Origin: Dictyobacter aurantiacus
GTDB lineage: Bacteria; Chloroflexota; Ktedonobacteria; Ktedonobacterales; Ktedonobacteraceae
Direction of reading: 5' to 3'
Length of the DNA stretch: 64,000 bases
NCBI RefSeq assembly: GCF_003967515.1
Contig: NZ_BIFQ01000001.1
Span: 5,456,001 to 5,520,000, forward strand
Shown here: positions 49,817 to 58,115 of the stretch, one piece after another
Position numbering within the stretch: the first letter of the stretch is position 1
Layout of the letters: each line of letters starts with the position of its first letter
Position numbers and translations under genes: made by a program
Notes under the pieces: model-generated
Told to the model about the DNA's origin: nothing
Database searches by the model: none
The model's input: only the letters and a program-made list of their open reading frames with translations

Positions 49817-49866
49817 AATAGATGACATATCATCAATGATATGTCATTGATGATATGTCATCTATT
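49817..49866 (-). promoter_or_regulatory. Nested palindromic operator of the MBL-MarR operon
   Basis: 23-bp arms (49817-49839 and 49844-49866) flank TATG. Inside, ATGACATATCAT and ATGATATGTCAT half sites are repeated three to four times in both orientations, giving overlapping dimer sites. It ends 24 bp upstream of the MBL start. The size suits cooperative MarR binding. Confidence 0.78.
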
Positions 49867-49911
49867 GGAGCAATGTCAAGAGCTCGGTGCGAAATTATCG
49901 CTTCTGATTGG

Positions 49912-50316
49912 TTAGTTGCGGGAGCGGCCGCCGAGGGGGAAGCGCTCCCAGGGATTCTGGTTGGCTGTGATCTGGTAGCCGTCGGGATCGATGAAGATGA
50001 GGGTGCGCCCGAAGGGACCATCGAAGGGCGGGGTGACGATGGTGGCGTCAGCTGCCACCAGGCGGCTTTGCAGCTCATCGACGTTGTCGCAGTCGATCCA
50101 GAGCGCGACGCCCCAGCCGGGACGCGGCGCTTCATCCAGATTGACCTTTGCCGCGCTAAGCGCGAAGGGGATCGTGCTGGACTCCAGCAGGACAAAGTCG
50201 GGCGTGTCGAAGCGCTCATCGACGTCCAGACCTAACACCTCGGTATAGAACGCGCGTGATGCGGAGAGATTGCGTACCTGGAGGCTAATGAAATCGGGTC
50301 CAAGCAGTTTAGCCAT
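49912..50316 (-). CDS. VOC-family (glyoxalase fold) protein
   Basis: 134 residues from ATG 50316 with AAAGGA upstream; the frame is open to 50394. The domain runs DFISLQVRNLSASRAFYTEVLGLDVDERF, GVALWIDCDNVDELQSRL, ATIVTPPFDGPFGRTLIFIDPDGYQITAN. It resembles extradiol-dioxygenase-like/antibiotic-resistance members, with GFGR-type FGRTLIFIDPDG. Ligand unknown. Located upstream of the MBL operon on the same strand but separated by 120 bp containing the operator. Confidence 0.88.
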   Translation of the reverse strand: MAKLLGPDFISLQVRNLSASRAFYTEVLGLDVDERFDTPDFVLLESSTIPFALSAAKVNLDEAPRPGWGVALWIDCDNVDELQSRLVAADATIVTPPFDGPFGRTLIFIDPDGYQITANQNPWERFPLGGRSRN

Positions 50317-50501
50317 GAGCGTGTGATCCTTTCTTTTCAAACCCGGAGCACTGGCCCCGGGAACGATCGCTTTCTTTCTTTCTTCTATACCCATAGTTTA
50401 CCCGCTGGTTGTGACAGCGTTATGTCAGTAGCAAACGGGATTTTTGACAGGTAAAATATAAACATGGTAGTAGTAAACTCCGTTTTGGAGGAGTGAGTGA
50501 G

Positions 50502-51053
50502 ATGGAACAGGCTATTTATCATATGTGCCCCCCGCAGATGGTGGGTGAGGTGCTCTATCCCCTCAACACCTTGCGGCAGCTTTACCCTGATATTTACGAG
50601 CGCGAACGCCTGAAATACCAGGATCATCCGAGCCGTATGGCTTTGCCACAACAAGTGATTCCCAAGCTCAATTGCCTCTGGAATGACGTGGTACAATGCA
50701 GTCCCATTCACCCGCACCTGCTGTACCTGGCGCTACGTGAGCGTGGGCTGGCGGTGCAGCCACAGCGCACCTTTTTTCGGATCCCACTGCTTGCTGTGCG
50801 GGGAATTCCTATAGTTATAGTAGATGCGTCTGGACCCGCCGCTACCCCTTTGCGTGAGGATGATGTGTGCCTGTTCGATGAGGCTTCCTATCGTGAACTG
50901 GACGCTGTGCCGCAGAAGGCGCTGGTGTGGTATGATCGACTGGCCCGGCGAGAGAGGCGTGATGGGCTCTTCGCGGGAGTCCCGCATATAATGGTACAGG
51001 GGCCCATATCGATTGCGCAGGCGCGTACGATATGTTGGGGCGATTCTCCATAA
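50502..51053 (+). CDS. Hypothetical protein, no family recognised
   Basis: 183 residues from ATG 50502, chosen because GGAGGAG lies about 10 bases upstream; a GTG at 50493 is too close to it. The sequence looks like a real soluble alpha/beta protein (HMCPPQMVGEVLYPLNTLRQLYPDIYERE; VIPKLNCLWNDVVQCSPIHPHLLYLALRERG; FFRIPLLAVRGIPIVIVDAS). There is no signal peptide. Four cysteines are scattered. Codon usage matches its neighbours, but I cannot suggest a function. Confidence 0.7.
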   Translation: MEQAIYHMCPPQMVGEVLYPLNTLRQLYPDIYERERLKYQDHPSRMALPQQVIPKLNCLWNDVVQCSPIHPHLLYLALRERGLAVQPQRTFFRIPLLAVRGIPIVIVDASGPAATPLREDDVCLFDEASYRELDAVPQKALVWYDRLARRERRDGLFAGVPHIMVQGPISIAQARTICWGDSP

Positions 51054-51157
51054 GCTCTTCTATGATGCTTGTCTGGAAATGCGGCTTCATGCTATAGTAG
51101 CGGGCGAACCGTGAGAACGTTTTTCGCCCGCGTGGCGTTGAAAGAGGAAATGAAGCC

Positions 51158-51646
51158 GTGTTTACCTTGCGTCGCTACACCTCCACAGACCAGTCGGCTG
51201 TGGAGCACCTTCATGTGTCTGCCTTGCAGCAGACGGGGGCCTATCTGGGACGTGGTCCCTGGGATGATGATATCTATGCTATTGAGAATGTGTACCTTAA
51301 GGACCAGGGAGAGTTCCTGATCGGTGAAGATGATGGACGGATGGTGGCGATGGGGGCTCTAAAGCGCACCGGACCGGATCGAGCCGAGATCAAGCGCATG
51401 CGCATCCATCCCGATTACCAGGGGCGCGGCTACGGCCAACTCGTCCTGGCCGCGCTGGAGGCCCACGCCCGCGCCCTCGGCTACCAGACCCTGCATCTCG
51501 ATACTTCAATCCTCCAACTGCCAGCTCAAAGGCTGTATGAAAAAAACGGCTACCGCGAAGTCGGCCGCACCCACTATCCCCAGCATGTAGACAGGGAAAC
51601 GCACCAGCTGCTTGAGGTTATCCTGTACGAGAAATCCCTGAACTGA
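51158..51646 (+). CDS. GNAT-family N-acetyltransferase
   Basis: A 162-residue GNAT starting at GTG 51158 (GAGGAAATGAAGCC upstream). Acetyl-CoA loop IKRMRIHPDYQGRGYGQLVLAALEAHARALGY (Q-G-R-G-Y-G), followed by LHLDTSILQLPAQRLYEKNGYREVGR. The N-terminal FTLRRYTSTDQSAVEHLHV is typical. Substrate unknown. No Shine-Dalgarno-linked neighbour; between its stop and the SDR stop lies a weak hairpin carrying the family II loop. Confidence 0.92.
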   Translation: MFTLRRYTSTDQSAVEHLHVSALQQTGAYLGRGPWDDDIYAIENVYLKDQGEFLIGEDDGRMVAMGALKRTGPDRAEIKRMRIHPDYQGRGYGQLVLAALEAHARALGYQTLHLDTSILQLPAQRLYEKNGYREVGRTHYPQHVDRETHQLLEVILYEKSLN

Positions 51647-51779
51647 TCACTATCCACGCTGGCTCTACCAGGCGCCAGCGCGGATGCGCTGCCCCATCCA
51701 GGACAAGCGCATCGTGGAATTATTGATGCTTTGCTGTTGCTGCAGCTGTCTTCAAGCAGGGACCGGGGGTAGTGTCTTG

Positions 51780-52634
51780 CTAGCCCAGGCGGGAGCTGAA
51801 GAGGGCCACCATATTATCGCCGCTGGGGTCGGCGTATTTCTGGGTGACAAGGTTCCGGACCAGCTCCGAGGTAGCATAGCGGAAGTGCGGCTGCTCAACT
51901 GTTGCCACCTCGACGATTACCTGGGCGATCTGTTCAGGTGTCTGCCCCAGGCTGGCGAAGCGCTCCTGCGAGCCTCCCATGTAGGCCTCGATCATCGAGC
52001 TATAGCTCTCCTTCACCTCGGGCGTCTGTTCTGGCAATTGCGCCCTCACGGAGGCTACGAAATTGGTGTTGACCGGTCCCGGCTCAATGATGCTGACATC
52101 GATGCCCAGGCGCCTGGCGACCGGTGCCAGGGCCTCCATCATACCTTCGGTGGCGAACTTGGCCGCGCAATAGGCATCGTTGAAGGGCTGTCCGATGATG
52201 CCGCCCACGCTGGTGACGGTGATGATGCGGCCGGAGCGGGCGGCGCGCATGGCCGGGAAGACCGCCTGGGTGACGCGCCACACCCCGAAGAAGTTAATCT
52301 CCATTGTGCGCCGCAGATCCTGCTCGGAGGTCTGTTCCATGGTGCCCAGAAAGCCCGCGCCCGCGTTGTTCACCAGCAGGTCGATGTGACCATAAGTCTG
52401 TATTATTTCCTGTACGCAGGCGGTAATCGATGTGGCGTCCTCCACATCGAGCGGGCGCACATCGAGGCTTACACTGGCCTGTCTGGCCTGCTCCTCCAGT
52501 TCGTGGGACTTGCGCGGATCGCGCATAGTGGCGACGACCGTATAGCCGTGTTGCGCCAGCCGCACGGCTGTGCTCAAACCTATGCCGGACGACGTTCCGG
52601 TGACGAGGGCGATCTTGTTCTGTGTTGTGCTCAT
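51780..52634 (-). CDS. Short-chain dehydrogenase/reductase (classical SDR)
   Basis: 284 residues from ATG 52634, with GAGGAAAG upstream. TGTSSGIGLSTAVRL is the cofactor motif. NNAGAGF, the serine in ITVTSVGGIIG and the catalytic pair in DAYCAAKFATEG (YxxxK) are complete. The AT-MRDP segment suggests NADP preference. Resembles oxidoreductases acting on steroids, retinoids or small alcohols, but the substrate is unknown. Convergent with the GNAT gene. Confidence 0.93.
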   Translation of the reverse strand: MSTTQNKIALVTGTSSGIGLSTAVRLAQHGYTVVATMRDPRKSHELEEQARQASVSLDVRPLDVEDATSITACVQEIIQTYGHIDLLVNNAGAGFLGTMEQTSEQDLRRTMEINFFGVWRVTQAVFPAMRAARSGRIITVTSVGGIIGQPFNDAYCAAKFATEGMMEALAPVARRLGIDVSIIEPGPVNTNFVASVRAQLPEQTPEVKESYSSMIEAYMGGSQERFASLGQTPEQIAQVIVEVATVEQPHFRYATSELVRNLVTQKYADPSGDNMVALFSSRLG

Positions 52635-52767
52635 TCGCTTTCCTCTATGCATGCTGCCTCGCGGCAGATGAAGCTCATACCATTCTGTACCTGGATGCGT
52701 GGCAGACGCTATTCAGGTAGCATAGCACCTCCCGCTGATGCGCAGCATAGTTGTTATCCGGGCGCGT

Positions 52768-52911
52768 CTAGTTGTCTCCCTGTTCTTCGAGCCATCGTTG
52801 CAAGAGGTTGGTGAGCACATTCAGGCGCTGCTGTGGATCAAGCGGCGGCTCATCGGCGCTGAAAAAGCCGACGCCAAAGCGCATCCCTTCGAGCTCCGCG
52901 GGTGCGAAATC
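52768..52911 (-). pseudogene. Orphan C-terminal gene fragment
   Basis: On the minus strand, directly after a TGA, the frame reads DFAPAELEGMRFGVGFF, SADEPPLDPQQRLNVLTNLLQRWLEEQGDN, then TAG. It has coding-like composition and an amphipathic C-terminal helix but no start codon near its beginning. It is probably the 3' remnant of a larger gene; the parent family was not recognised. The 435-bp gap around it (52635-53069) holds no other gene. Confidence 0.45.
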
Positions 52912-53069
52912 TCATGCAGAACGCAGGCGATGAGTATTGGCATAAGACACATTCTAAGAGGTGTGCTTGAAAAAGCCACAATATTTTCGGTATGGTTTAA
53001 GCAGGCCGATATATTCTTAAGAGAATTTGATGTGGGAAGAAAAGCGGATTGGTGATGGGTGAGTTTTCA

Positions 53070-53528
53070 ATGCGTGAAGTGACGCGGGAGAACTGGCGCG
53101 CCAGCCTGGACCTGGCGGTCAGGCCGGAGCAGCAGCGTTTTGTGGCCGATTATGTGCCGGTGGCGGCGATCGCGCTGACCAAGGCCTATATCCGCCCTGA
53201 TGGGCTGATCTGGGTCCCCTACGCGTTTTATGCCGATGACGAGATGGTCGGATTTGTTGTGATGGCCTACGAGCCGGGACGGGCGGACAACTACTGGATC
53301 TTCCACTTTTTCATCGACCAGCGCTATCAGGGGCGGGGATATGGCCGGCGGGCGCTACACCTGCTGTTGCAATTCGTGCGCGAGCACTATCCCCACTGCC
53401 GGATGCTGCAACTCACCGTCCATCCCGAGAACGTGCACGCCCAGCACCTCTATTGCGACGCTGGCTTTCAGCCTACCGGCTCGCTCTCCGGCGGCGAGCC
53501 GATCTACCGGCTCGCCCTTTCTTCCTGA
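53070..53528 (+). CDS. GNAT-family N-acetyltransferase
   Basis: 152 residues from ATG 53070 (GGTGAG upstream); an ATG at 53055 is also in frame. Acetyl-CoA-binding segment FFIDQRYQGRGYGRRALHLLLQFV and C-terminal LTVHPENVHAQHLYCDAGFQPTG. The N-terminal VTRENWRASLDLAV with QQRFVADYVPVAAIAL resembles spermidine/diamine acetyltransferases (SpeG/PaiA-like Bltd group), which is a tentative hint of polyamine substrate. Convergent with the VOC gene; a GC hairpin (53539-53563) lies between. Confidence 0.9.
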   Translation: MREVTRENWRASLDLAVRPEQQRFVADYVPVAAIALTKAYIRPDGLIWVPYAFYADDEMVGFVVMAYEPGRADNYWIFHFFIDQRYQGRGYGRRALHLLLQFVREHYPHCRMLQLTVHPENVHAQHLYCDAGFQPTGSLSGGEPIYRLALSS

Positions 53529-53552
53529 TATCCATAAACCTGGCGCGCTTGC

Positions 53553-53948
53553 TCAGCGCCGGGTTGTGGCATAAAGTTCCCAGGCGATACCATCTGGATC
53601 ATAGAAACTGATGTAGCGTGCGTGTGTCAACTCGTCCTCTTCCAGGCCATGGTTAGGCACGCCAGCCTGCTGCAGGTACTCCAGGAGCGTGTTCAGCTCC
53701 TGTGGATCTGGGACGGCCAGCGCGAGATGATCCAGCCCGACGCGGTAGGGTGAAAAACGGTCTTCCTGTCCGGTGTGCGGATCGTCCCCCAGCAGCGCGA
53801 TGACTATGCCGTGTACATTCAGGAGCAGGCGTCCTGGAATCTCCAGGATGGCTGGAAAGTGAAGCGTCTCCACATAAAAAGCGCGTGCACGTGCCAGGTT
53901 GCTCACGCGCAGGGCGATATGCCCTAATGCATAAGATGCGGGATGCAT
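53553..53948 (-). CDS. VOC-family (glyoxalase fold) protein
   Basis: 131 residues from ATG 53948, preceded by GAAAGG; the frame is open to 53990. Domain: ALGHIALRVSNLARARAFYVETLHF, RVGLDHLALAVPDPQELNTLLEYLQQAG, ISFYDPDGIAWELYA. Metal ligands H, H and E are present (GHIAL, LDHLAL, WELYA), so a metal-dependent lyase or dioxygenase-like activity is possible. Downstream of the TetR gene at 54048 with a matching operator in between. Confidence 0.9.
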   Translation of the reverse strand: MHPASYALGHIALRVSNLARARAFYVETLHFPAILEIPGRLLLNVHGIVIALLGDDPHTGQEDRFSPYRVGLDHLALAVPDPQELNTLLEYLQQAGVPNHGLEEDELTHARYISFYDPDGIAWELYATTRR

Positions 53949-54004
53949 ATAAATACCTTTCAATGCACCGAGGTGCAGATATTCAGACATGTTTATATAT
54001 GTTA

Positions 54005-54024
54005 TTGTAAGTAAGTACTTACAA
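54005..54024. promoter_or_regulatory. TetR-type operator before the VOC gene
   Basis: TTGTAAGTA-AG-TACTTACAA, perfect 9-bp arms, located between the tetR stop and the VOC start. A related site lies before tetR itself. Confidence 0.75.
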
Positions 54025-54047
54025 ATTTACAAGGCCAAAAAAAGAGC

Positions 54048-54599
54048 TTAGCCATCTTTTGATGGTGGCGTGATCTGTTCCTCTGTCTGAGGGGGCAGGT
54101 TAAGGATGCCGAGAGCCATTGTAATCATCGCCAGCATTGTGTGGGCGAAAAAGTCCTGGACATCCGCCCCAGTACCGACCTGTTGCGCCACATAGCTATA
54201 CATGTTGATGAAGCGCTTACAGACGACGCGTTGGATCTCTTCATCGTGGCAGGCCGCGTAGGCCTGCAGCAAGAGCAGGAGCCTGTCCTTTGGCATGGGA
54301 GCCTGCCTCATCGCGGACTGGATCGCTTCCAATGGTTGGTCGGGATGGCTCTCCAGGATTGAGCGATAGACCGCCATGATCTGGCCATGGACGCGTTCGA
54401 CCGTGGCCAGAAACAGCTCCTTCTTTGTACCAAACAGGCGGAAGATATAGGTCTCTGAGATGCCTGCCCGCTCCGCGATCGTCAGCGTGGAGGCACCATG
54501 TAGCCCGTAGGCGGCGAAGATGGGGAGCGCGGCCTCTAGAATATGCTCGCGGCGCTCCTCGGCGGATAGGCGCGTTGTGGTGGGATGTTTTCTGCTCAT
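54048..54599 (-). CDS. TetR-family transcriptional regulator
   Basis: 183 residues. The N-terminal HTH (residues 13-60) reads RREHILEAALPIFAAYGLHGASTLTIAERAGISETYIFRLFGTKKELFL, split here at the helix turn. The ligand domain follows with no known signature. Operators with the half site GTAAGTA flank it on both sides: one in its own promoter and one in front of the VOC gene, so it represses itself and the VOC protein. The ATG lies directly next to operator 54602. Confidence 0.93.
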   Translation of the reverse strand: MSRKHPTTTRLSAEERREHILEAALPIFAAYGLHGASTLTIAERAGISETYIFRLFGTKKELFLATVERVHGQIMAVYRSILESHPDQPLEAIQSAMRQAPMPKDRLLLLLQAYAACHDEEIQRVVCKRFINMYSYVAQQVGTGADVQDFFAHTMLAMITMALGILNLPPQTEEQITPPSKDG

Positions 54600-54601
54600 G
54601 G

Positions 54602-54621
54602 TATCAGTATGTACTTACCAA
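54602..54621. promoter_or_regulatory. TetR autoregulatory operator, imperfect
   Basis: Minus strand TTGGTAAGTA-CA-TACTGATAC shares the GTAAGTA half site of 54005-54024, with a mismatched second arm. It is immediately upstream of the tetR ATG. Confidence 0.6.
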
Positions 54622-54724
54622 CAACGTCTGTCAACCCGCTTGTCGCCGGCTATCCGGCACAGGGAAGTCGCGTTTTCCCTTATGGGGGCGCGTATAAGGG
54701 CGCGGCATCCCTGGTATGAAGAGG

Positions 54725-55444
54725 CTAGATGGATACGCTGGCGACGCGATCGCCCTGGTTTTCCTGGAAATGCGTGACCGGGTCGAGACTGGTAAGCAGC
54801 TTGATGGCGATCATCGACGCGCCCATCCAGCCGATCAGGGTTCCCAGTCGCAAGGCGCCCGGCATCAGCGCGGCGCTGGTGAAGCCACCGAAGAAGACTA
54901 TGAGCAGCAGCACGGCGCTCAGCAGGCAGTAGCATCCCCACCAGTATTCTTTACGCGAGAGGAAGAAGCGGGTAAACACCGCCAGGGCGATCGCCAGCAT
55001 GACGAAGACATAGAGGCCACCAAGGGAATGGATAATGTTGTGCCAGCTGGGTTGTGTGGGCGTTGGTAGTCCCGGCGGGTAGCCGTGGGAAGGATCGGTG
55101 CGAAAGATGCCGACCGCAACCAGGCCGAGTCCGTAGGCGGCGATGAAGATTGGTCCCCAGGTGCCCCCGCGACCCGGATGCAGCCGGCGCCAGAGTCCAA
55201 CGGCGTAGAGCAGGTTCAGCACCCCGGCCAGCACAAAGTTCGTGACCTGCACCCACCCCCCATCACCGAGCGAGAGCTGGCTGAGCATATGGATTCTTGG
55301 ATCGAAGCCCGGACGACTGTAGTCCTGGATGAGCACGACAAAGATGAATAAAGGGCCGGCGATCGCGCCGCAGAGCAGCAATATCCTGGTGAGCGAGATT
55401 GTCCTTGCCTGTACAGCTGGTTTTCCTGTAGCCATTGTGGTCAT
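54725..55444 (-). CDS. DUF998 membrane protein
   Basis: A 239-residue membrane protein with six helices. The N-terminal ILLLCGAIAGPLFIFVVLIQDYSRPGFDPRIHMLSQLSLGDGGW is characteristic of DUF998 (residues 20-63), as is VGIFRTDPSHGYPPG. Function unknown. It is 82 bp downstream of a TetR regulator on the same strand and so is probably its target; TetR-DUF998 pairs are frequent in Chloroflexota and Actinomycetota. Confidence 0.9.
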   Translation of the reverse strand: MTTMATGKPAVQARTISLTRILLLCGAIAGPLFIFVVLIQDYSRPGFDPRIHMLSQLSLGDGGWVQVTNFVLAGVLNLLYAVGLWRRLHPGRGGTWGPIFIAAYGLGLVAVGIFRTDPSHGYPPGLPTPTQPSWHNIIHSLGGLYVFVMLAIALAVFTRFFLSRKEYWWGCYCLLSAVLLLIVFFGGFTSAALMPGALRLGTLIGWMGASMIAIKLLTSLDPVTHFQENQGDRVASVSI

Positions 55445-55526
55445 AGTAGGCTCCTCCTGAACTATGCCTCTTGAACTATCAATGTCGTATAAAGAGTTTG
55501 TCAGGCCCGATTGGTTCTGATGATGG

Positions 55527-56186
55527 TTAATGGTGTGAGTTGATACCAGGTTGTAGGAGCTCTGCGATCAAAAGAGCGCTGAGCCAGCTTTCGTAGCGTG
55601 TCGCGGACCAGCCTCGCTCCACGACCAGCAGGCGGTACATGTCATAGCTGGTCAGCGACCACAGCGTGTCCAGGGCCTCCTCTGGCGTCAGGCCGCGTCG
55701 CAGTGCGTCACGTTCATGCAGGGCTGTCACCAGGTAGGACTGGCGTTCCCGGCGCCGCGTCTCGATGTGGCGTGCCAGTTCGGCCAGTTCGGGGGCTACA
55801 GCGCCCGCCGTGCGCAGCAGCTCAAACTCCAGCGTCAGAGATTCGTAGATGTGGCGGCTGATCGTCACCACCAGCTCCACGCGCCGCACCGGTTCCTCGC
55901 TGGTGCGCAGTTGGGTAAGCAGCTGCTGCACCGGTTCCTCGTACGCATCTGGTTGCACGATCTCCGCCAGCAGTTCCCGCTTGGAGCCGATGACCGCCGA
56001 CACCGTCTTGGGTGAGACCCCGGCCAGCTCGGCGATGGCCTCGACGGTCGTGCCCGCGTAGCCCAGACGCCCCAGCAGATCGCGGGCCGCCTCCAGGATA
56101 CGCCGCCGCGTCTCCTCCGCCTGGCGCTGCCGCATCGGTGAACGATACGAGCGCTTCTCCTCTTTTGATCGTATTGACTGCTTCAT
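55527..56186 (-). CDS. TetR-family transcriptional regulator
   Basis: A 219-residue regulator with a long basic N-terminal arm (SIRSKEEKRSYRSPMRQRQ). The HTH contains TRRRILEAARDLLGRLGYAGTTVEAIAELAGVSPKTVSAVIGSKRELL. The recognition helix reads PKTVSAVIGSK, unusual at the usual Y-x-Y-F position. The C-terminal ligand domain is unassigned. Palindrome at 56199-56213 in its promoter. DUF998 lies downstream and is the presumed target. Confidence 0.92.
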   Translation of the reverse strand: MKQSIRSKEEKRSYRSPMRQRQAEETRRRILEAARDLLGRLGYAGTTVEAIAELAGVSPKTVSAVIGSKRELLAEIVQPDAYEEPVQQLLTQLRTSEEPVRRVELVVTISRHIYESLTLEFELLRTAGAVAPELAELARHIETRRRERQSYLVTALHERDALRRGLTPEEALDTLWSLTSYDMYRLLVVERGWSATRYESWLSALLIAELLQPGINSHH

Positions 56187-56198
56187 GAACCGAGTATA

Positions 56199-56213
56199 AC
56201 CTATTCAATAGGT
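56199..56213. promoter_or_regulatory. TetR-type operator
   Basis: ACCTAT-TCA-ATAGGT, perfect, 13 bp upstream of the tetR ATG. A second ATTCAATAG lies 15 bp further upstream and may be an extra half site. Confidence 0.6.
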
Positions 56214-56256
56214 GATTGTCAATTCAATAGTTATATATCTATCTAAATTGTGAGAG

Positions 56257-56382
56257 AGTGTCTTACTTCCGTTACCCTGGGGGCGCGTGGCCGCCCCCGC
56301 ACGCGCGTCCGCTACGCGGCCGCATTGTTTTTGTGTGTTGGTGCAGCAGGGGCGCATCCGCGCCCCTGCTGCACCAACACAC
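56257..56382 (+). repeat. Family II structured repeat, copy B
   Basis: Starts GTGTCTTACTTCCGT. A first hairpin GGGGGCG/CGCCCCC encloses CGTGGC. Then comes CGCGCGTCCGCTACGCGG (one difference from copy A) and a T-run. A perfect 23-bp hairpin (56333-56355 with 56360-56382) and loop ATCC close the element. Both copies keep 29 nt between TCCGT and the conserved block. Lies in the divergent region between tetR and the DUF2207 pseudogene. Confidence 0.8.
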
Positions 56383-56568
56383 CATGGACTTATGAGCATC
56401 GCAGGTGCGAAGGCTCAGGTGTGCTGCGGGCGATGATCATGGGAATCAGACACGCTCTGAGGAAGTTCACCGATTGGGGCGATAGCGCGTATTCATGTAT
56501 ATGTTAAGCGATAATGGACGTATCTTAAAGAGATAATTTTTAATGTAATTGCGTAAAAAAATAGTATA

Positions 56569-57536
56569 ATGGTGTATCGCTGTTGCACATGCTTTATAAT
56601 GCTCTTGTGGTGTAGCGTGGGTGTCTGGCCGTCGCCTGCGCTGGCTGCTACCCGGCCAGAGCAGAACAGATATCGGGCCAGCGCGTTTAACTCGGACATT
56701 ACGGTACAAGCGGATGGATCTCTGCTGGTGACGGAGACCATGGTGATCCACCTCGCTGGCGGCCCCTTTACCAGCTTTACGCGTGACCTGACCTCAAACA
56801 AAGGGGGTGGACGCGTGACGCTGGAGCAGGCGTCGCTGCAAAATGATCCCTTCAATGGTCGTAGTGAGATTGAAATAGGAGGGAGAAGAAATACGTCGCG
56901 TATCATCTGGAGGTTTCCGGCGATCTCCGATGCCAGTCTGACCTTTGTCGTAAGCTATCGGGCCAGCAGCGTAGTGCAGCAGGCCAGTGATGCCGATCTG
57001 CTGCAGTGGTTCGCCATCCCAACCGAGCACGACTATGCCATAGACTCGTCTACGGTCACGGTCCACTATCCCGTCTCCGCGCATCTGCTCAGGACGCCTG
57101 ACGCCGGAGGTATCCCTGGGACCCGGGTGCCGATTGGTGTCTGCTTTTTCCCAGCTCTGGCTGGCTAATCCTGGCCGGAATCGCGGGATATTACCGGCGC
57201 AGCTTTAGCGTGGTCAAAGACGAGTGGTGGTTCAAGGCCTGGCAATGGAGCCAGTTTGCTCGCTACCTGCGGTGGATCTGTGCCAGCCCCTCAAGCGCGA
57301 AGCATGAAAGTGCCGAGATGATCGCGGTCAGCTTGCCCTATGCGGCTGGCTTTGGCCTGGGTGGTGCGTGGCTGCGCCAGTTCTATCTGTCCGTAGCAGA
57401 TCGTCTGCCGCCCTGGTTCACCACCAGCAGTGATGATTTCCGACAGCGGCACGCCGCCTTTGAACACACCATGTATGCCGCCGGCTTTCTGGTCCCCAAA
57501 GACAAAAGGACGGCCAACTATAGCGCATATAGATAA
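56569..57536 (+). pseudogene. DUF2207-type membrane protein with internal deletion
   Basis: The first frame (start at 56569 or 56599) encodes a signal peptide and the extracellular Ig-like domain of DUF2207 proteins (YRASAFNSDITVQADGSLLVTETMVIHL). It runs out near 57168. Another frame, from about 57135, continues WLILAGIAGYYRRSFSVVKDEWWFKAWQWSQFARYLRW and the C-terminal domain to 57536. Most of the membrane region expected in the family (over 500 residues) is gone and the frames do not match. A TATAAT just before the start shows that the promoter survives. Confidence 0.75.
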
Positions 57537-57559
57537 GAGACCTCCTATCTATATGCGCT
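57522..57559. terminator. 14-bp-stem hairpin between convergent ends
   Basis: AGCGCATATAGATA (57522-57535) pairs with 57546-57559. It covers the end of the DUF2207 remnant and precedes the DinB stop on the minus strand. A related TCTATATGCGCTATAG piece recurs at 58171-58186, at the edge of the second DinB copy. Confidence 0.6.
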
Positions 57560-57569
57560 CCCCCCTGGC

Positions 57570-58076
57570 CTAGCTGGGGAAGTCCGCCGGGATATCGTGG
57601 ATGCCGAGGGTGAGCGAGAGCTCGCCGCCGTGGTGCAGATCATGTTCCAGCACATGCCAGACGACCCAGGCGCGCGACACGTCGAACTGTTTGCCATCGT
57701 ACTCGTCGGGGAAGGTCTTGCGCATATCCTCGGGACTCCAGCGGGCCAGGTGGTGCGCCATAAACTGCCAGGTGTGGTCGAGGCCGTGCGCCAGCTCGGC
57801 GATGGTGGGGATGGACGCTCCCAACTGTAGCGCGTCCTCATTCCAGTCCGCGTACATCTTCATCTCATTGCCGTCAACATCGTCCATAAAGGCGGCGAAC
57901 CAGTAGGCGCGGCAGGCGACGATATGCATGATGGTCTCACCGATGGAGCGCAGATGCGGCGCGGGACGCAGCGCCAGTTGCTCGGCGCTGATTGATGCGA
58001 GCGCCTCCTTGATATGATCCTGGTACTCCTTCCAGGAGGAGTAGAACGCCGTCAGCGTAAAGTTGTCTTCAGACAT
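57570..58076 (-). CDS. DinB-family protein, tandem copy 1
   Basis: 168 residues from ATG 58076. Metal histidines lie in IGETIMHIVACRAYWF and WHVLEHDLHHGGELSLTLG. It is closely related to the gene at 58200, sharing NFTLTAFYSSWKEYQDHIKEA, AEQLALRPAPHLRSIGE and the last 25 residues. The 3' ends of the two genes are almost identical in DNA sequence while the middles differ, suggesting recent duplication with gene conversion. The upstream Shine-Dalgarno region is duplicated as well. Confidence 0.92.
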   Translation of the reverse strand: MSEDNFTLTAFYSSWKEYQDHIKEALASISAEQLALRPAPHLRSIGETIMHIVACRAYWFAAFMDDVDGNEMKMYADWNEDALQLGASIPTIAELAHGLDHTWQFMAHHLARWSPEDMRKTFPDEYDGKQFDVSRAWVVWHVLEHDLHHGGELSLTLGIHDIPADFPS

Positions 58077-58115
58077 GGCATTGGCTCCTTTGTGCGTCTT
58101 TTCCCATAGGCTGAT

